A DNA stretch of 64,000 nt from Rhizopus arrhizus (lineage: Eukaryota; Mucoromycota; Mucoromycetes; Mucorales; Rhizopodaceae). Below, one piece after another: positions 41,172 through 53,690 of the stretch. The stretch covers positions 1,488,001 to 1,552,000 of the forward strand of contig JAKZZE010000013.1 of NCBI GenBank assembly GCA_024220505.1, written 5' to 3'. The stretch's first letter is position 1, and each line of letters opens with the position of its first letter. The notes under the pieces are model-generated. The model had not been told where the DNA came from. It saw nothing but the letters and a program-made list of their open reading frames with translations, and ran no database searches. The position numbers were made by a program, and so were the translations under genes.

Positions 41172-42428
41172 CACTGCACCCAATCACCGTTATCCAAGTT
41201 GATAAAGTTGATCTTTTTTGATAGTGGTAATTCTATTAAATGAGTGAGAACTCGGATTTAAATGTTAGAAAGCTGATTTTTATATCAGAAGAAAGCTTGA
41301 AAAAAATAGATTGTAAATCTATAAAAATAATCAAAAGTATATAATATGTTTGTTGAATAAAAAGACATTGTATTTTTTAAAAAAATAAATAATTTTCTGT
41401 TGTGCTACATGATGCCATACAAGATTACAAATTGGGAAGACTATGCTTTTTCAACTTCAGTGCAATATTTTTTAACTTCAACAAAGATCGAAAACACAGT
41501 TCTATTGGCCTACAAGCTCGGAAATCCAAGTGATTGAGTCGTGGCGTTTTCTTTTCAAGCATTCTTCGGCTCTCATGTCGTATTTTACAAAAAAAAAACT
41601 TTGTTTAATACAAAAGGAGATTTATTTTGGTTACTAATGAACAAAAGAAAAAAAAAAAAAAAGAAGAAAGAGTGAAGAGGCACATATGAATAAGAGGGAT
41701 GAAACTCTTATATAAGTGCATAATATCGCTATAATAATAAGTATAAAAGTATGTGTTTATAAATTGGAACAAAAAAAAAAAGAATGTGAATATGGTAGAA
41801 AATTTAAAAGATTGAATAAAATATATAAAAAAAAGAAGGATTCTTTTGGCTCTAAAGAAGTTAAACTTGTTTTAAAGCTGAAAAAGATATGTTTTAAATA
41901 GTAAGATCACGGCATAAAAAAGACAGAGTATTTTTGATAATCATTTTTATTTTTTGAGAGTAAAGAAAAAAAAGGCGGCAACGGAATGAATGTCTATTAT
42001 GCTACACGTCTTGAGATTTCTATGAAAAGGTTAAAAAACAAAAGAAAAAGTATATTGTTACTAAGTACTTTTGAAAAAAAAAAAAAAATACATTCCCAGC
42101 ATTGACATTACAAAAGGAATCTCCATTCAATGTATTGTTTAAACTTGAATAAAAAAACGAGTGTTTTAAATTTGGGCTTTAAAAAAAAAGTACTTTAGAA
42201 ATTTTTTCATTAAAAAAAAAATAAAAGTGGACCAAATATGACCAAGGTGGAAAGCATCAAACAGAAATCTAAAATAAGATTCAAAGACCACAATACAAAC
42301 GGCAAACTGATTTTATCTGTAACCAAATCTAGAATGAAACAAAGGTAATAAAAAAAAAATTAAATTTAAAGATCTAAACACCGCTTTCATTTTTTTTTTG
42401 TTTTATTTATTTCACAAGTTTTTTTTTT
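41172..42428. other. AT-rich left flank of transposon unit A
   Basis: No gene recognised. The part 41330-41600 is repeated with ~75-80% similarity (by eye) at 54175-54415, marking the left portion of two duplicated units. Many A tracts. Confidence 0.5.
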
Positions 42429-45426
42429 TTAAAACAGCAAGTTGATTTCATCCAACTCTATTTCACCACCAAAAGCCCAAGCGATACTCTCTTCAGTTAT
42501 ATTTTCTTTTTTCAGTTATATTTTCTTTTTTGATGAAGTCAGGAACAGGCAACGAGCATTTTCTTTGTATACGAGGAAGAAATTGGATGCTGCTATTTCC
42601 AGTTCTTTGCCTCTTTGCCTTGTCACTTGCTATCTGATCATCCAACAGCTTAAAAAATTCGGTACACTGAATATTGGATAATTAGTTGATTGCGCTTAAA
42701 AAGATATTAATTAAACTTACAGCAGGTGATCTGTACTTTGGTACGCGAACTTCAAAATAATCAACTGTTTTCTTGCACAAGACAGACATACGTTCCTTTT
42801 CAGTAAAAGGAGCCATTCTATCTGGATTTTGCTCCAGAAGAATTTCCTCCACCTTATCGATTGTTTCATTGTTGTACATGTCTTCTTCTTCAGACATGTA
42901 TTGCTGTTGAAGCAAATACTCACAGTTTGGATAGCTTTCGTAAACGCCTTGATCCTTGTACTGCTCGTACAGTAGGTGAAAAAATACGAGCAACCTTTTG
43001 GCAAAATCGATTTTTTTTCGCTATATCAAAAGATGCATGCCAACTACCGGCATGGGACTCCTATGGTATATTTTCGGGGTCATGTGTCTTGAAACAGTAA
43101 AGGTCTCATGCAGTAATACTGGAATTTGAGAGAGAGATGAGAATCCGAATTTAAAAATTTGACTTCCGACCAGCTTAAATTATGTACGGTAATCATATGT
43201 TTACATTTAAATCAACAACGAACATATTAGAAGACTATATAGCGTACTTCTATGGAACTGTGAGTGTTCCTTATTGTATTCATATAAAAGCAAGTGCAAC
43301 TTCAAGAGCCCTTGGTTTCTTTTTTTTACTCAATTTCTCTCACTACTTCTCATCATCATGCCTAAATCTATATCAATGGAAAAGCAATCCAGAAATAAAA
43401 GATATATCACTGAATAGCATGAAGCCAGAGGATATCACAGATAAATATTACGTTCATTCTCGCTCAGTTAAAAGGTATACTAGGAAGCTTTTTCCATGAA
43501 ATTCACATCTGTCGGCTGGAAGACATGCTATTGTCTCTTATGCCATGAAGCACTATATCGAACTGTGTACTATTACTGGTCATCGAACAATAGCTAAAAA
43601 GCTATTCAGGGAGTTAGGTAAGTTTGGTTACTTGTTGATGTACCGTTCAGGAGTAAACGCGCTGAGGTCCATAAACTTCCACCGAGAGCTAAAAAAAAGA
43701 AGGCATTTTTAAAAAAGGATCATTGAAAAAAGCAGATGACCTGAGCAAAAAGGCATCGCAACTGGTCAAGTCAATAGTGACGAACAGTAGCGTTCTCAGC
43801 TGAAGCAAAGATTAGCATCTAGTGATCAGATGGAGTAAAATAGTATAGAGTAGTATAAAATGACATTTTGCTCCCTCATCACATCGACATTACAGTAAAG
43901 CACTGCAGCGGTAGGATGAACATGTGTTGTCACATACCTACTCAGGGACCAGCATAGACATGTCAGCTTTATGACCATAACATAAACTCAACCACTTGTC
44001 TGCATATACTTAGCAATATTTATATGAATACGTTAGAGTACCATTATTTGAAGACATCTGATGTATACCTTCAGAGTGATAGCGGCGTAAAGTATAACTT
44101 AAAAATCATAACTGTATAGGTACGCGGTATCAGTGTAAGGTATATAAATTATTGGTGTGCTCAAAGTCTGGATTTAAATCATATAAAGCATGTTTGGCAT
44201 CAGCTCAAACTTAATCTGCCACCATATGAAGTCGGAGAAAGAGGTGTCAGAAAGATTTAGGAATTAGTGGATGTAGAGCGAAATAAACTCAATGCAAATG
44301 CTTGCAAGGGGCACATCAATAGTATGCCAGCCAAAGTAGAAGCACTATTTAAAGCAAAGGGAAGATATAGGAAATATCAAATAAACATAGCGAATTTTGA
44401 AAAATCATCATTGGCTTTTTTATGACTGTCTTTCTCTTTTTAAAAAGCTTGTACTTCAAGTACAGCCAATCTCTTTAGTGTATTATATGTATCTTTGTTG
44501 CCTTAATTGGTTTGTGGGATATCAAAGCTCTGGCGAATGTACACACGAAAAAAAAAAGATATGAAGACAAATCGAACAGAGGTTGCTCGTATTTTTTCAC
44601 CTACTGTATATAGCCTTACGAGCTCTTGTTTTCTAAAAAACAAAGTTAGTTATGCGATTACAATATTTTATGTGGCACTTACAGCGCTTCTACGGGTGAC
44701 TTTTGCTGCTTTTCGTTTTCTTATAAATTCTTCAACTGGATCTTCCTCTTCACCTGTGGATATTCCCGCCTTCTTTGTATAATATTGGCGCTCGAGGTAC
44801 TTGCGCAAATCGCGGTTGTTGGTATTTTTATATGAATAATGGCTATTCACATAATCCTGCAGCAATTTAAATACTCTTTGATTTTCAGCAGACTTCAGAG
44901 GCTTTTCAAGAACATATTGAGATGATGGCGGCAGGTTGTTGTAGTGATTTCTCACAGCATCCTATATTTCAGAGAAAAGCGATTAGTATATTTGTTTAAA
45001 ATTGAATTTTAATGTTCTTACTTTGACAGCAGTAGCAATCGGCTTTGCGCCTTTGCCTGATTCTGCTTCAAGCTCATCGTATGCTTCTTTGAGCTTGCTG
45101 TATGCTACTTGCAAGGCCTGCTTTTCCTCTTGCTCTTTTCGAAGCATCTCCTTCAAACCATCATTTTCTTTTCTTAGCTCCATATAAATGGAAAAAGAAA
45201 GAGATACTTCATCAGTCTCCATGTCTTCGGCTTGGCGCATTCGCTTCTGAACATGGGTCATGGGAGGAAAACCAGGCCTAGGATAGGCAAAGCTATCTGG
45301 AATGGCATCGCTTGAAGCAAGCTCAGGAACAACAGCACGAGAAGGAACAGCGATTGGTTGCCCAACAGAGTTAGAGCCACGAGCATTGGCAGGAGCAGGG
45401 TTGAATTGAATACCACGATCAGACAT
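42429..45426 (-). CDS. Unit A accessory gene 1 (unknown family), broken by a Tc1 and a small duplication
   Basis: Exons on the minus strand: 45426-45022, 44961-44683, then 44632-44609 joined to 42969-42721 (one exon split by a Tc1 element), and 42666 to 42493 or 42429. All introns are phase 0 with GTAAG donors. The start is the ATG at 45424-45426. The protein (~376 aa) has a Pro/Ala-rich N-terminus, a coiled coil ('MLRKEQEEKQALQVAY'), a basic helical middle ('DAVRNHYNNL', 'YLERQYYTKKAG') and an acidic patch. A 19-bp tandem duplication at 42492-42529 shifts the frame to an early stop. Without it the frame would run on to 42429 ('SIAWAFGGEIELDEINLLF'). It lies divergent to the transposase and resembles accessory gene 2. 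Function unknown, possibly DNA binding. Confidence 0.7.
42492..42529. repeat. 19-bp tandem duplication causing a frameshift in accessory gene 1
   Basis: TTCAGTTATATTTTCTTTT occurs twice in direct succession. A single copy would leave the reading frame open to a stop at 42429-42431. Confidence 0.75.
42970..44606. mobile_element. Degenerate Tc1/mariner element in accessory gene 1
   Basis: The inverted ends CAGTAGGTGAAAAAATACGA and its reverse complement (~29 bp) are flanked by TA (42968-42969 and 44607-44608). Inside, plus-strand fragments of a Tc1 transposase are legible but riddled with stops: an N-terminal start at ~43359 and C-terminal pieces such as 'HVWHQLKLNLPPYE' and 'INSMPAKVEALFKAKGRY' (44190-44385). 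At 1637 bp it is a full-length dead copy. Removing it restores the exon frame. Confidence 0.85.
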
Positions 45427-45636
45427 ATTGTTATAAGAGTAATTTGAAATAAAGACAAGTGAGCTTGGCATCAAAATTGAATCTTTCTTAAATATCATCG
45501 AGTTTACAATGAAACTCAGTCTTAGTATAGCAAAAGAAAAAAATATAAAAAGATTTCCTTTTCGAAATTTTGTTCCTTTTTTTTTCTTTCTGTTCAGCAA
45601 TTTCCTTTTTCAACATCGCTCCGGTTATCGCAAGGT

Positions 45637-45676
<40 letters not shown>

Positions 45677-48006
45677 AAAAGAAAAAGAAAAAAAGAAAAC
45701 TTTAGTTCTAACATGCTGTAGTAGACATTCATACATGTATTCATGGCTGCTGTAGTTACTTTGGTTCTTTGCATATCTGCTCAAAAGGTAAATACATTCA
45801 TATCTTTCAGTAATCTTTATTAAAAGTAAAATTAGCTTCCTTTAGTTCGTGGCTGAAGCTTTATGGATGTCTTGGCATCCTGTTTTGTTAGTAAAAGAGC
45901 TTTAAGGTAAATAAATCAAGTACATCATGGTTTACTTTTATTAATATTTTATTTTACACAACTTTAGATGCTTTGGCTTCTGTTGCTCCCTGTTGTCTAT
46001 AACCTGTTATAGCTTTGGAATTTTTTTTACTACTGGCGCGCTTTTCTTTATGGGCTTTATTTACTACGCTCTTTTGTTTGCTGCTTCTATGGTCAAGGTA
46101 AGCGTATTTTCCTTTTTTTTTGCATCTACCGTTTGAATTTTTTTATTTGATCGTTTCCATGGATCCCCTGCTCGCTTTCCCTCCTTCCCCTACCCTTTTG
46201 TAATACTGTAATGAACCAATAATATATAATCAATATGGCAATAAAGCCCAAAAATAAATGAATAAAACTACATTTTTGACCAATAATACCGTGTTTTAAG
46301 CCTATTTTATTTCCCAATATAAATCATCCAAAGCTAAATATAGCCATAATAAGCCAATAAGGAAGCATTGCTAAAGAGCAACAGACGAATAAGGAAGCAT
46401 TAGGAAAAGGTAACAAGCCAATAAAGAAGTGGTATTAAAGAGAAACGCAAGCATGTAAGGTCCAATAGAAAGGCATCATACTTGTGTTTCGTCGTTAAAA
46501 GAATAATGAAGCGGCGCGTTGCCAAACAGTGATACTTGGTTACCGCACTGAAATAGTTAACATTCAACGTAAACAGGTTCAACTTGGCATACTGCAATAA
46601 CGCTGCATTAAATATGATAAATCCCGATTAACTGAGGTATATCTGAGGACTATCATACTTTGTAAATAACAATTATGTGCAGTGGATCACTGCAAATAAT
46701 GTTGCGCCTTTGACGTAGAATTCTGATATCGGTGACAGTCATAGGTCCACAGATTTTAAAGTTTTTTTTTAAAAAAACAATATATCTTGCTGTATTGGTC
46801 ATTTTCGAAATATGAAAAATGATTTAGATGCGAAAAAAATAAAGAAATTAAGTAATGTTATTTTTTTCATTGTAAGGTAAATATTCATAAAGTTATTCAC
46901 GTTTTAAAAAAATGTCTTTTTTTTTTACAGATGATCTTTTTTTGGAAAGCTTGTTCTCCTCTATCGTTGAAAGACCGATATCTTCTTTTTTTTATTTTTG
47001 AGGGCAAAATGCGGAAAACAAAAACACATTGTGATTATTTTGATCAGAAGAATACATATTAGGAAGGCAGTCTGTGCTTTTTAGCTTAGCTCATTAGAAA
47101 CGTGTAACAGAATGTAACAAAATAGTTGCGTTTGGGAAAAAAAAAGAAGCTGAAAAATTAAAAGTAAAAAAAAAAGACAAAGTTAAAAAAAAAAAGACCT
47201 AGTAAAAAAAAAAAAAAAAAAAAAAAAAAGAGCATAGCAATAAAATGTTACTTATTCAAATGAAAACAATAACCTAACAGTAAACATGTTTTATAAAAAT
47301 ACAAATGCTTTTACATTATAACAAAAGAATACGTGTATATTCTAAAAAGAATAAAAAAAAGAAGAAGCTTTGTTAACATCTTGTTACAAGGCAATGATAA
47401 TTAATAGATACATGCACAGTTTTTGTTTTTCAAGTAAATAAAGTGCTTTATTATTTTTTATGACAGATAACATAATAGAATATATGTTTTTAAGCTTATA
47501 TTAGTTCATTACTTACTTTATGTTTGCACATGGGTGTAATTTGCCATTAGCCATTAGCCATTAGAGATGTTAACATTGCCAACTTCCTTTATCAAAAAGG
47601 GCTTTTCAACAACAAACAACAATATAAGTTTGATATTCTTATAGTTTTATCGTGTTAAAACGAACAACTTTGCTCATGTGGCTCATGTTCGTCATCCGAA
47701 TGTGTCCCATTAGGAATTCCTAATGTAAAAAAAAAAAAAAAAAGAAACCGACATTAGACTTGGTTGTTATTACTTTTTATAAGCTTACATTTGACCAGTG
47801 CTTGAGCTTTCCTTTTTTTTGTTTTGTGCCTTTGGCATCTAGAGTATTCCATGAAACAAAACAAGGGAAAAAAAAAAGAAGTTGTTTTACTGCCTTATTT
47901 CATTGTTTAAGCACCGACTGTTTTTGCAAATTTACTACTCGTTTTTTATCAGGCGCATTTTTTTTTTTCCTTCTTTATTTCTTTACAAAATACTAAATTC
48001 TTCAAA
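45427..48006. other. Intergenic region between accessory gene 1 and transposase A
   Basis: 2.6 kb without a convincing gene, but conserved in unit B (56060-57110 and 59690-60990). The left part (45600-46100) shows a succession of intron-like segments on the plus strand (AAG|GTAAGT ... TTTAG|). The right part has long A tracts, a triple GCCATTA repeat (47543-47565) and the transposase promoter. At 46678 a near-palindrome TGCAGTGGATCACTGCA marks the site where unit B received a LINE. Confidence 0.55.
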
Positions 48007-50873
48007 ATGAACAACATCAACAACATTAAAATCGCTTGCACTTGTACCGAATGCAGCATGCATCCCGGTGGATTTAGAAGACTTGCAAAGAGAACTGTTC
48101 TTACTCATAAGCGTCTGGACAGATTCAGAGGAAGAGGTTATAGTTTTTATTTTTTCGTATAAACGCACTCGTGTTAATGTAAAAAAAAAAAAAAAAAAAA
48201 AATAGAGTCCAGAAGACAAGTAGCCGAAGTCATGCAACAACCAACAGCCGTCCTTGAAAACGAAAGTGAGCATACCACCTTTGAAGGTATATTTTCAGTC
48301 GACAAAGCATTTTACATTAGAAAGGATTTATTTATTGAACTGTATTTTACAATTTGTTAGACCACATGAATGTTGATGGAGAGGAGGAATTGAGCCACGA
48401 AGAACAGCTCAAGCATCTTTTGGTGCTCTACGTGGTTCTTTTTCAAGCAAAGTACCTCTCTGTACAAGCTGGTGAAGAATTGTTGGCCTTTCTCTCTTTC
48501 TTTGTTCGTGCTCTTGGCCATGACATGGAGATACCAACAAAGATCTCCACGGCTCGTGTCATGGTCAACTACTCGTCTGCCAGCAGTGGTGTTTCTCGTT
48601 TTCTTGTCTGTTCCCTTTGCAGAAGCGTTTACACCACGGGAAGTTTGCATGCCCGACAATGCTCTTATGTCAGGTTTGCAAACAACCCTCACCGCCAAGA
48701 ACAACCATGTGGTAATCCTCTTTTTGTTGGAAGCACCGTCAAGCCTGCTCTTGAGTACCCTTACAACTCAATTTTGGAAACGTTGAAGAAGTTTTTTGCT
48801 CGTCCTGCCTTCGAGTTCCAAATTGAGCAGTGGAGAAGTAGATCGGTGGAAGAGGATGTTCTTTACGACATCTATGATGGTAGAGTTTGGAGTCAGCTTG
48901 CCGACTCAAATGCTCAGCCATTTGTCAACAAAGAAAGGTCGTTGATGGTGTCGTTGAATGTGGACTGGTTTCAGCCTAGTGACGGTATGCACTATTCTTG
49001 TGGTGGTGTGTACCTCACTATCAACAATCTCCCAAGAAGTTCAAGGATGAAGACTTCCAACGTTATTCTTGTTGGTATGATTCCTGGTCCTGGCGAGCCC
49101 ACGGATGACCAAATTCAAAACTTCTTGCGGCCAATGGTGGATGAGTTGATTGTCCTGTACGATGGTGTGGTTATACCCACCTATCAATGCCCAAATGGTA
49201 TGCTTGTTCGTGTTGCTTTAATGTCAGTCAATTGCGACATACCTGCAGCGCGTAAAGTAGCCGGGTTTATGGGGCAGTCAGCTCATAAGGCTTGTAACAA
49301 ATGCTCAACTGTCTTTCCTAGAATCAGTACTGGTGTGAATTCATCCAAGCCTGATTTTTCCAACTTTGATGATGAACACTGGATAATGAGGGACAGTATT
49401 CAACAAAGACAAGAAGCATTTGACTGGCTGAATGCAACTCACATCACTCAGCAAAGAGCCTTACAGACGAGCACGGGGAGTAAATGGAGTGAGCTCCATA
49501 GACTTTGTTATTTTGATGTGGTGAGATTGACAGCTGTGGATCCAATGCACAACTTGTTTCTTGGTACACCAAAAAGAATGATTGAAGTTTGGGAAGGCCG
49601 TGGTTTGCTCACTGTAAATGATTTCAAGGCAATGGCTGATGAATCTAGCTCAGTTATCATTCCTTCTCAATACTGCAAGATATCTAGATGTATGTAACAA
49701 ATATAAAAAACTTTAATTCATGTTCAAGCTAACAATTATTTTTTTTTAAAAAAAAAAGTCAAGATTGAAAGTTGTTTCAGTAACATGAAATCAGACGAGT
49801 GGAGAACGTGGTGCGTTGTGCTGTCGCCATTTCTCTTGAAACAGAAACTGGCAAGAGAGCACTTTGACAATTGGATGCTGTACGTTGAAGCGGTGAAATT
49901 GGTCACTGGGCCCCTTGTTACAAATGAAGACATAGACATAGCCCATTCACTCTTTAAAAATTTTGGCAAGACTTGTGTTCGACTATATGGAAACTCTATG
50001 GCAACACCAAACATGCACATGCATATGCATCTCAAGGAATGCTTTTTGGACTTTGGTCCTTCTTATGCCTTTTGGCTTTATGGTTTCGAACGCCTTAATG
50101 GTAACATAAAAAATATAAACATTAATTTTAAGACAGGCTTCGAAACAACCTATGCAATTATGTTTATCCAAAATGTTCATACACAAGACCTCATACACTC
50201 ATTACATTCATTCATTAACACAACCAACAATGACATGCTCCTATTAGTGAAATCTATAGAAAAGATAGGCGAGGTTACGAGTGATGAGAGTGGTTTAACG
50301 CCATTTGACTACTCTCGTTTCATAGACGGGCCTAGTTTATTCAATTCGACGATTACTGGTAGTGAGCCTCTGCCACCAACCTCCTATCCTTTAAAATACA
50401 ACAAAAAAACACACCTTATATGCCATGAACATTATGAAGCTTTAAAAGCCTATTATATCTACACCTATGCAACTAATACATACATCGATACTACTATACA
50501 TTCATTTAAAAATATCACTTTGCTTGGACAACTTTATCAGCCAGCAATTAACAATTCCTTTTCATCATCACCTTCATCATTCATTCAGGCCATTGTCGAC
50601 AATCAACTGCGCATTGGTCAAATATCATATCTTTTCACACATTCATTTAACAATATGACTCATTACTTTGCATTTGTCAATTGGTACAGCCATGCGACCC
50701 AGCATTTCCCCACCTTCGATGGTACTGGCATCCAAGTGTGGAAGAATCAATATGAACCAGTGTCAAGACTTAGCATACTTCCAATTCATCGAATTTATAA
50801 CCCTGTTGCTGTCAAATCATACATCGATAACCACGTCCTCACTCTCTCTCTTCCAAGAAAAATTTATATGTAA
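48007..50873 (+). CDS. Transposase A, Tnp2/Plavaka-like (CACTA superfamily), 884 aa
   Basis: Exons 48007-48136, 48206-48286, 48361-49689 and 49759-50873, all phase-1 junctions, make one unbroken frame. The N-terminus has a compact zinc-binding motif (Cys11-x-Cys13-x2-Cys16, then His). The core carries the Tnp2 signatures 'LNVDWFQPSDGMHYSCGGVYLTI' region, 'IILVGMIPGPGEPT' type block (here VILVGMIPGPGEPT), 'SVNCDIPAARKVAGFMG', 'ACNKCSTVF', 'VDPMHNLFLGTPKRM', and in the last exon 'FGPSYAFWLYGFERLNG'. Candidate catalytic residues are Asp272, Asp363 and Glu624 by family analogy (inference). CACTA transposases cut and paste large elements. The gene looks intact. Accessory gene 2 is convergent, 190 bp away. 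Confidence 0.88.
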
Positions 50874-51062
50874 CAAATATGCAAAACCATTAAATCATTC
50901 ATTTATCTATCGATATTATTATTATTATTTTTATTTTATTACATATTTTACTAAAGAATCATTCAATAGACTAGCTTTTTTTTTTTAACAAATGTTTATT
51001 CAATTTGAAAAACGACAACAAAACAAGGAACAAAAAGGAAAGGAAAAAAAAAAAGTGGATGC
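50874..51062. terminator. Shared 3' end region of transposase A and accessory gene 2
   Basis: The 189 bp between two convergent stop codons contain AT-rich motifs (TTATTATTATT, AATAGACTAG) and T tracts but no gene. Polyadenylation of both transcripts must occur here. Unit B has a matching segment after 63831. Confidence 0.5.
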
Positions 51063-52339
51063 CTATGGCATTGGGTTGACGGCGGCAAAGGAGGAAGAAC
51101 CAGAAACAGAAGTTGGAAAGCCAAGAGCAGGGGAAGAAAAAGCCCAGGAAGGGTAATACTCATGGTCGAGCTTATAAGGGAACTCCACCTCAACATTTTC
51201 TATTCTTCTTCTAATAGCTGGTGGAGCCCCCTTTTTCTTTAACAAGTCTTTGTGCCCTTTCTGCAGCTCTTTGTGGAATTCCACTACCTGTAGGCAATTA
51301 AGGTATATTAGAAAAAGAGGTTTATTGATATGTTATACTTACTCTTTCACTTCTGAATGATGGCCGCTTGACAATAAATGTACGGCCATCTTCATCTTCT
51401 GGGCCATCCTCCTCATCAGAGGTCCAAGCAACCGTCAAGATCTTTTCGGCAAATGGGAACCGGGCGTGGTATGCTGCTGCGTTGGCGTTGTAAGCAATCC
51501 TCCTGTTAAGGAGTTTCTATCATAAAGTATTGATATAAGTATTATAGGCATTTTATATTATGATTTTTTGAATATCAAGTACTTACTGCATTTACGCGGC
51601 TGCGGCAGGCTGACGTTGGTGTCGCCACAGCTTTCCCATTTGCCTTATCCACCATGTAATAGAACTTACTTCTAATCATGGTGAATATCTGCGAATCAGT
51701 CAGGCAATTGAAGCGTTGGTGCTTCCTGACTTCATCGCGCAACAGATTTTTTACTTTTCTGTTGGCCTTGTCGGTGATGGACTTGAGCGTATCAAACTTG
51801 ATGCCACGGCCAACCAAGTATTCACGGTAGTGATCAGCTATGTGATCCTATAATGTAAGTGAAAAAATTAAGAAATAAAGTTACTAAATTGAATTTACTA
51901 ATTGATACTTTAATTTTTAGCTTACACTACACTGCTTTTTGATCTTGTTGATCTCAGCCACAGAAACATACTGCTGCCCTTGCTGTGGCTGTTGAACTGG
52001 ATGTTGCTGCTGCTGCTGCTGCTGTTGCTGTTGCCACATTTGAGCAAAAAACTGCATTTGGGCAGCCATCATCTCTGGTGTGAAACTAGAGGCTGCTCCA
52101 ATAGCCTCTGCACCAGTATGGCTACCAAATGTTGCAACAGGAGCGGCCACAGGAGCAGTAACGGGAACAGGAGCAGAAGCGGGAACAGGAGCAGGAGCGG
52201 GAACAGGAGCAGGAGCAGGGAAAAGAGAAGAGGAAGAAGGAACAACAGTGGATGATGATCCAGCGATATTTGAAGAAACTCTTGCCCTTTTTGGGGCATT
52301 GCTGGGAACGTTGATGGGTGTAGCGACGCGTCTAGACAT
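51063..52339 (-). CDS. Unit A accessory gene 2 (unknown family), 357 aa, intact
   Basis: Exons 52339-51926, 51847-51587, 51516-51343 and 51287-51063 join with phase-0 introns and GTAAGT/GTAAGC donors. The N-terminal ~100 residues are Ala/Pro/Val-rich repeats and then a Gln run ('QMWQQQQQQQQQQ'). The middle is basic and helical ('ADHYREYL', 'VKNLLRDEVRKHQRF', 'MIRSKFYYMVDKANGK'). An acidic block (SDEEDGPEDEDG) and 'VVEFHKELQKGHKDLL' follow. The exon plan and residue pattern parallel accessory gene 1 (see findings). Lying convergent to the transposase, it may be a second transposon protein, analogous in position only to TnpA of plant En/Spm. No known domain recognised. Confidence 0.78.
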
Positions 52340-52418
52340 TTTTTAAAATAAAGTATAAAGAAGAAGAAAAAAGAAGAATGTGCTACATTGTTTTTATATT
52401 CTTCAGTTTATTTTGTAC

Positions 52419-52449
<31 letters not shown>

Positions 52450-52904
52450 GAAAAAAAAAAACACTATTAGGGTTGAAGATGTTAAATTTAAATAAAGAAT
52501 AAGTCTAACAATATATAAACAAGCTTTTTGAATATTTTAATAGCTGAACTGTGTTAAAAAATGCAGTTGAAACGAGCTTTCATGGTTATTAGAATTTACT
52601 AATACTGAATAATTGTAACACTTGTAAAATGAAGCTATAAAAAAAGTACTTTTTTTTCCCTTTTTTTTTTCCTTTTTTTTTTAAAAAAAAATCTTTTCTG
52701 AAAGGTAAGTTCTTAATATTATATATACTCTATTATTGCTCTAATGGTACTTGTACTTTAGTAAAGTTGTGTTGGCTGCTTTCTTTATAGTTTAAATTGT
52801 CTTTATAAAGTCTTTTTCCCAGGATTATAGTTGCTTCTTCTTTTACTTGTTGGTATAAGCTTGGCTGGTGTCTTTTTTTCTTCTTTTATCTCGTGGTTCG
52901 TCTA

Positions 52905-53210
52905 AAGCAAGGTACTATTACTTTTACTATATACTCCATAACTAATATTTATTATAGATGCGTTCTGCTTCCTTTTTTTTTACTTGTTGGTAAAGCTTAG
53001 CAAGGTTTTTCTCTTAGCCCATCTAAAGAAAGGTACTATTACTTTTATTACATATCCTTCATAGCTAATAATTATTATAGATGTCTGCTGCTTTTTTTAC
53101 TTGTGAGTATACGCTTAGCTAGTTTTTTTCCCATGGTCTATCTAAAGAAAGGTACTATTGCTTTTATTATATATACACGATATTTAACATCTATTGTAGA
53201 TGAATGTTGC
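52905..53210 (+). repeat. ~120-bp tandem repeat with intron-like modules (three copies)
   Basis: Each copy runs from AAAG|GTACTATT through a CTAAT-like branch site to TATTATAG|ATG or TATTGTAG|ATG, about 50 bp, then ~70 bp of T-rich sequence. Confidence 0.6.
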
Positions 53211-53578
53211 TCTGCTTTGGCCTCTTTCTGTTTCTTTCCTGGCTTTTACTTTGGTTCTTAAGTACTGATGTATTTCCTTCTTTTGCTTTAATTACCCAGG
53301 TCCTTGTGCCTTTGAGTCCTTGTGTCTTTGAATCCTTGAGCTTGGCTTTTTTTTTTTTTTTCTTTTGAGAACTTTTTGAGTTCCACGAGACTAGTTGATG
53401 TATTTTTAGATTAGATGCTGCTATTCTGGTGACATTAGGTAAGTCAAGCACACTGCTAAAATGCTACAAGCAAAGAAATACTATGTATTGTTATTATTAT
53501 TTTATTCAAATAAAAAAAAGCTATTTTTTATAAACAAAATCCCTATTTTTTTGTATATATAAAGCAAAATTTATTGCA

Positions 53579-53690
53579 ATATGAATGGTCGATAAAGAAG
53601 TATATAAAGCAATATAAGTGGTTTATAAGGAAATATATAAGGCAATATGAGTGGTTCATAAAGAAGTATATAAGGCAATATGAGTGGTTT
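53579..53690. repeat. ~34-bp minisatellite, about three to four copies
   Basis: Units of the type AATATGAGTGGTTCATAAAG followed by AAGTATATAAGGC repeat in tandem with small changes. Confidence 0.7.

Noticed and set aside
45770..46100. Small hydrophobic spliced protein starting at the ATG near 45744
   Set aside because: The frame depends on arbitrary splice choices and is not conserved in the matching unit B segment.
53579..53690. CRISPR-like array
   Set aside because: The units are contiguous and degenerate without unique spacers, and the genome is eukaryotic. It is a minisatellite.
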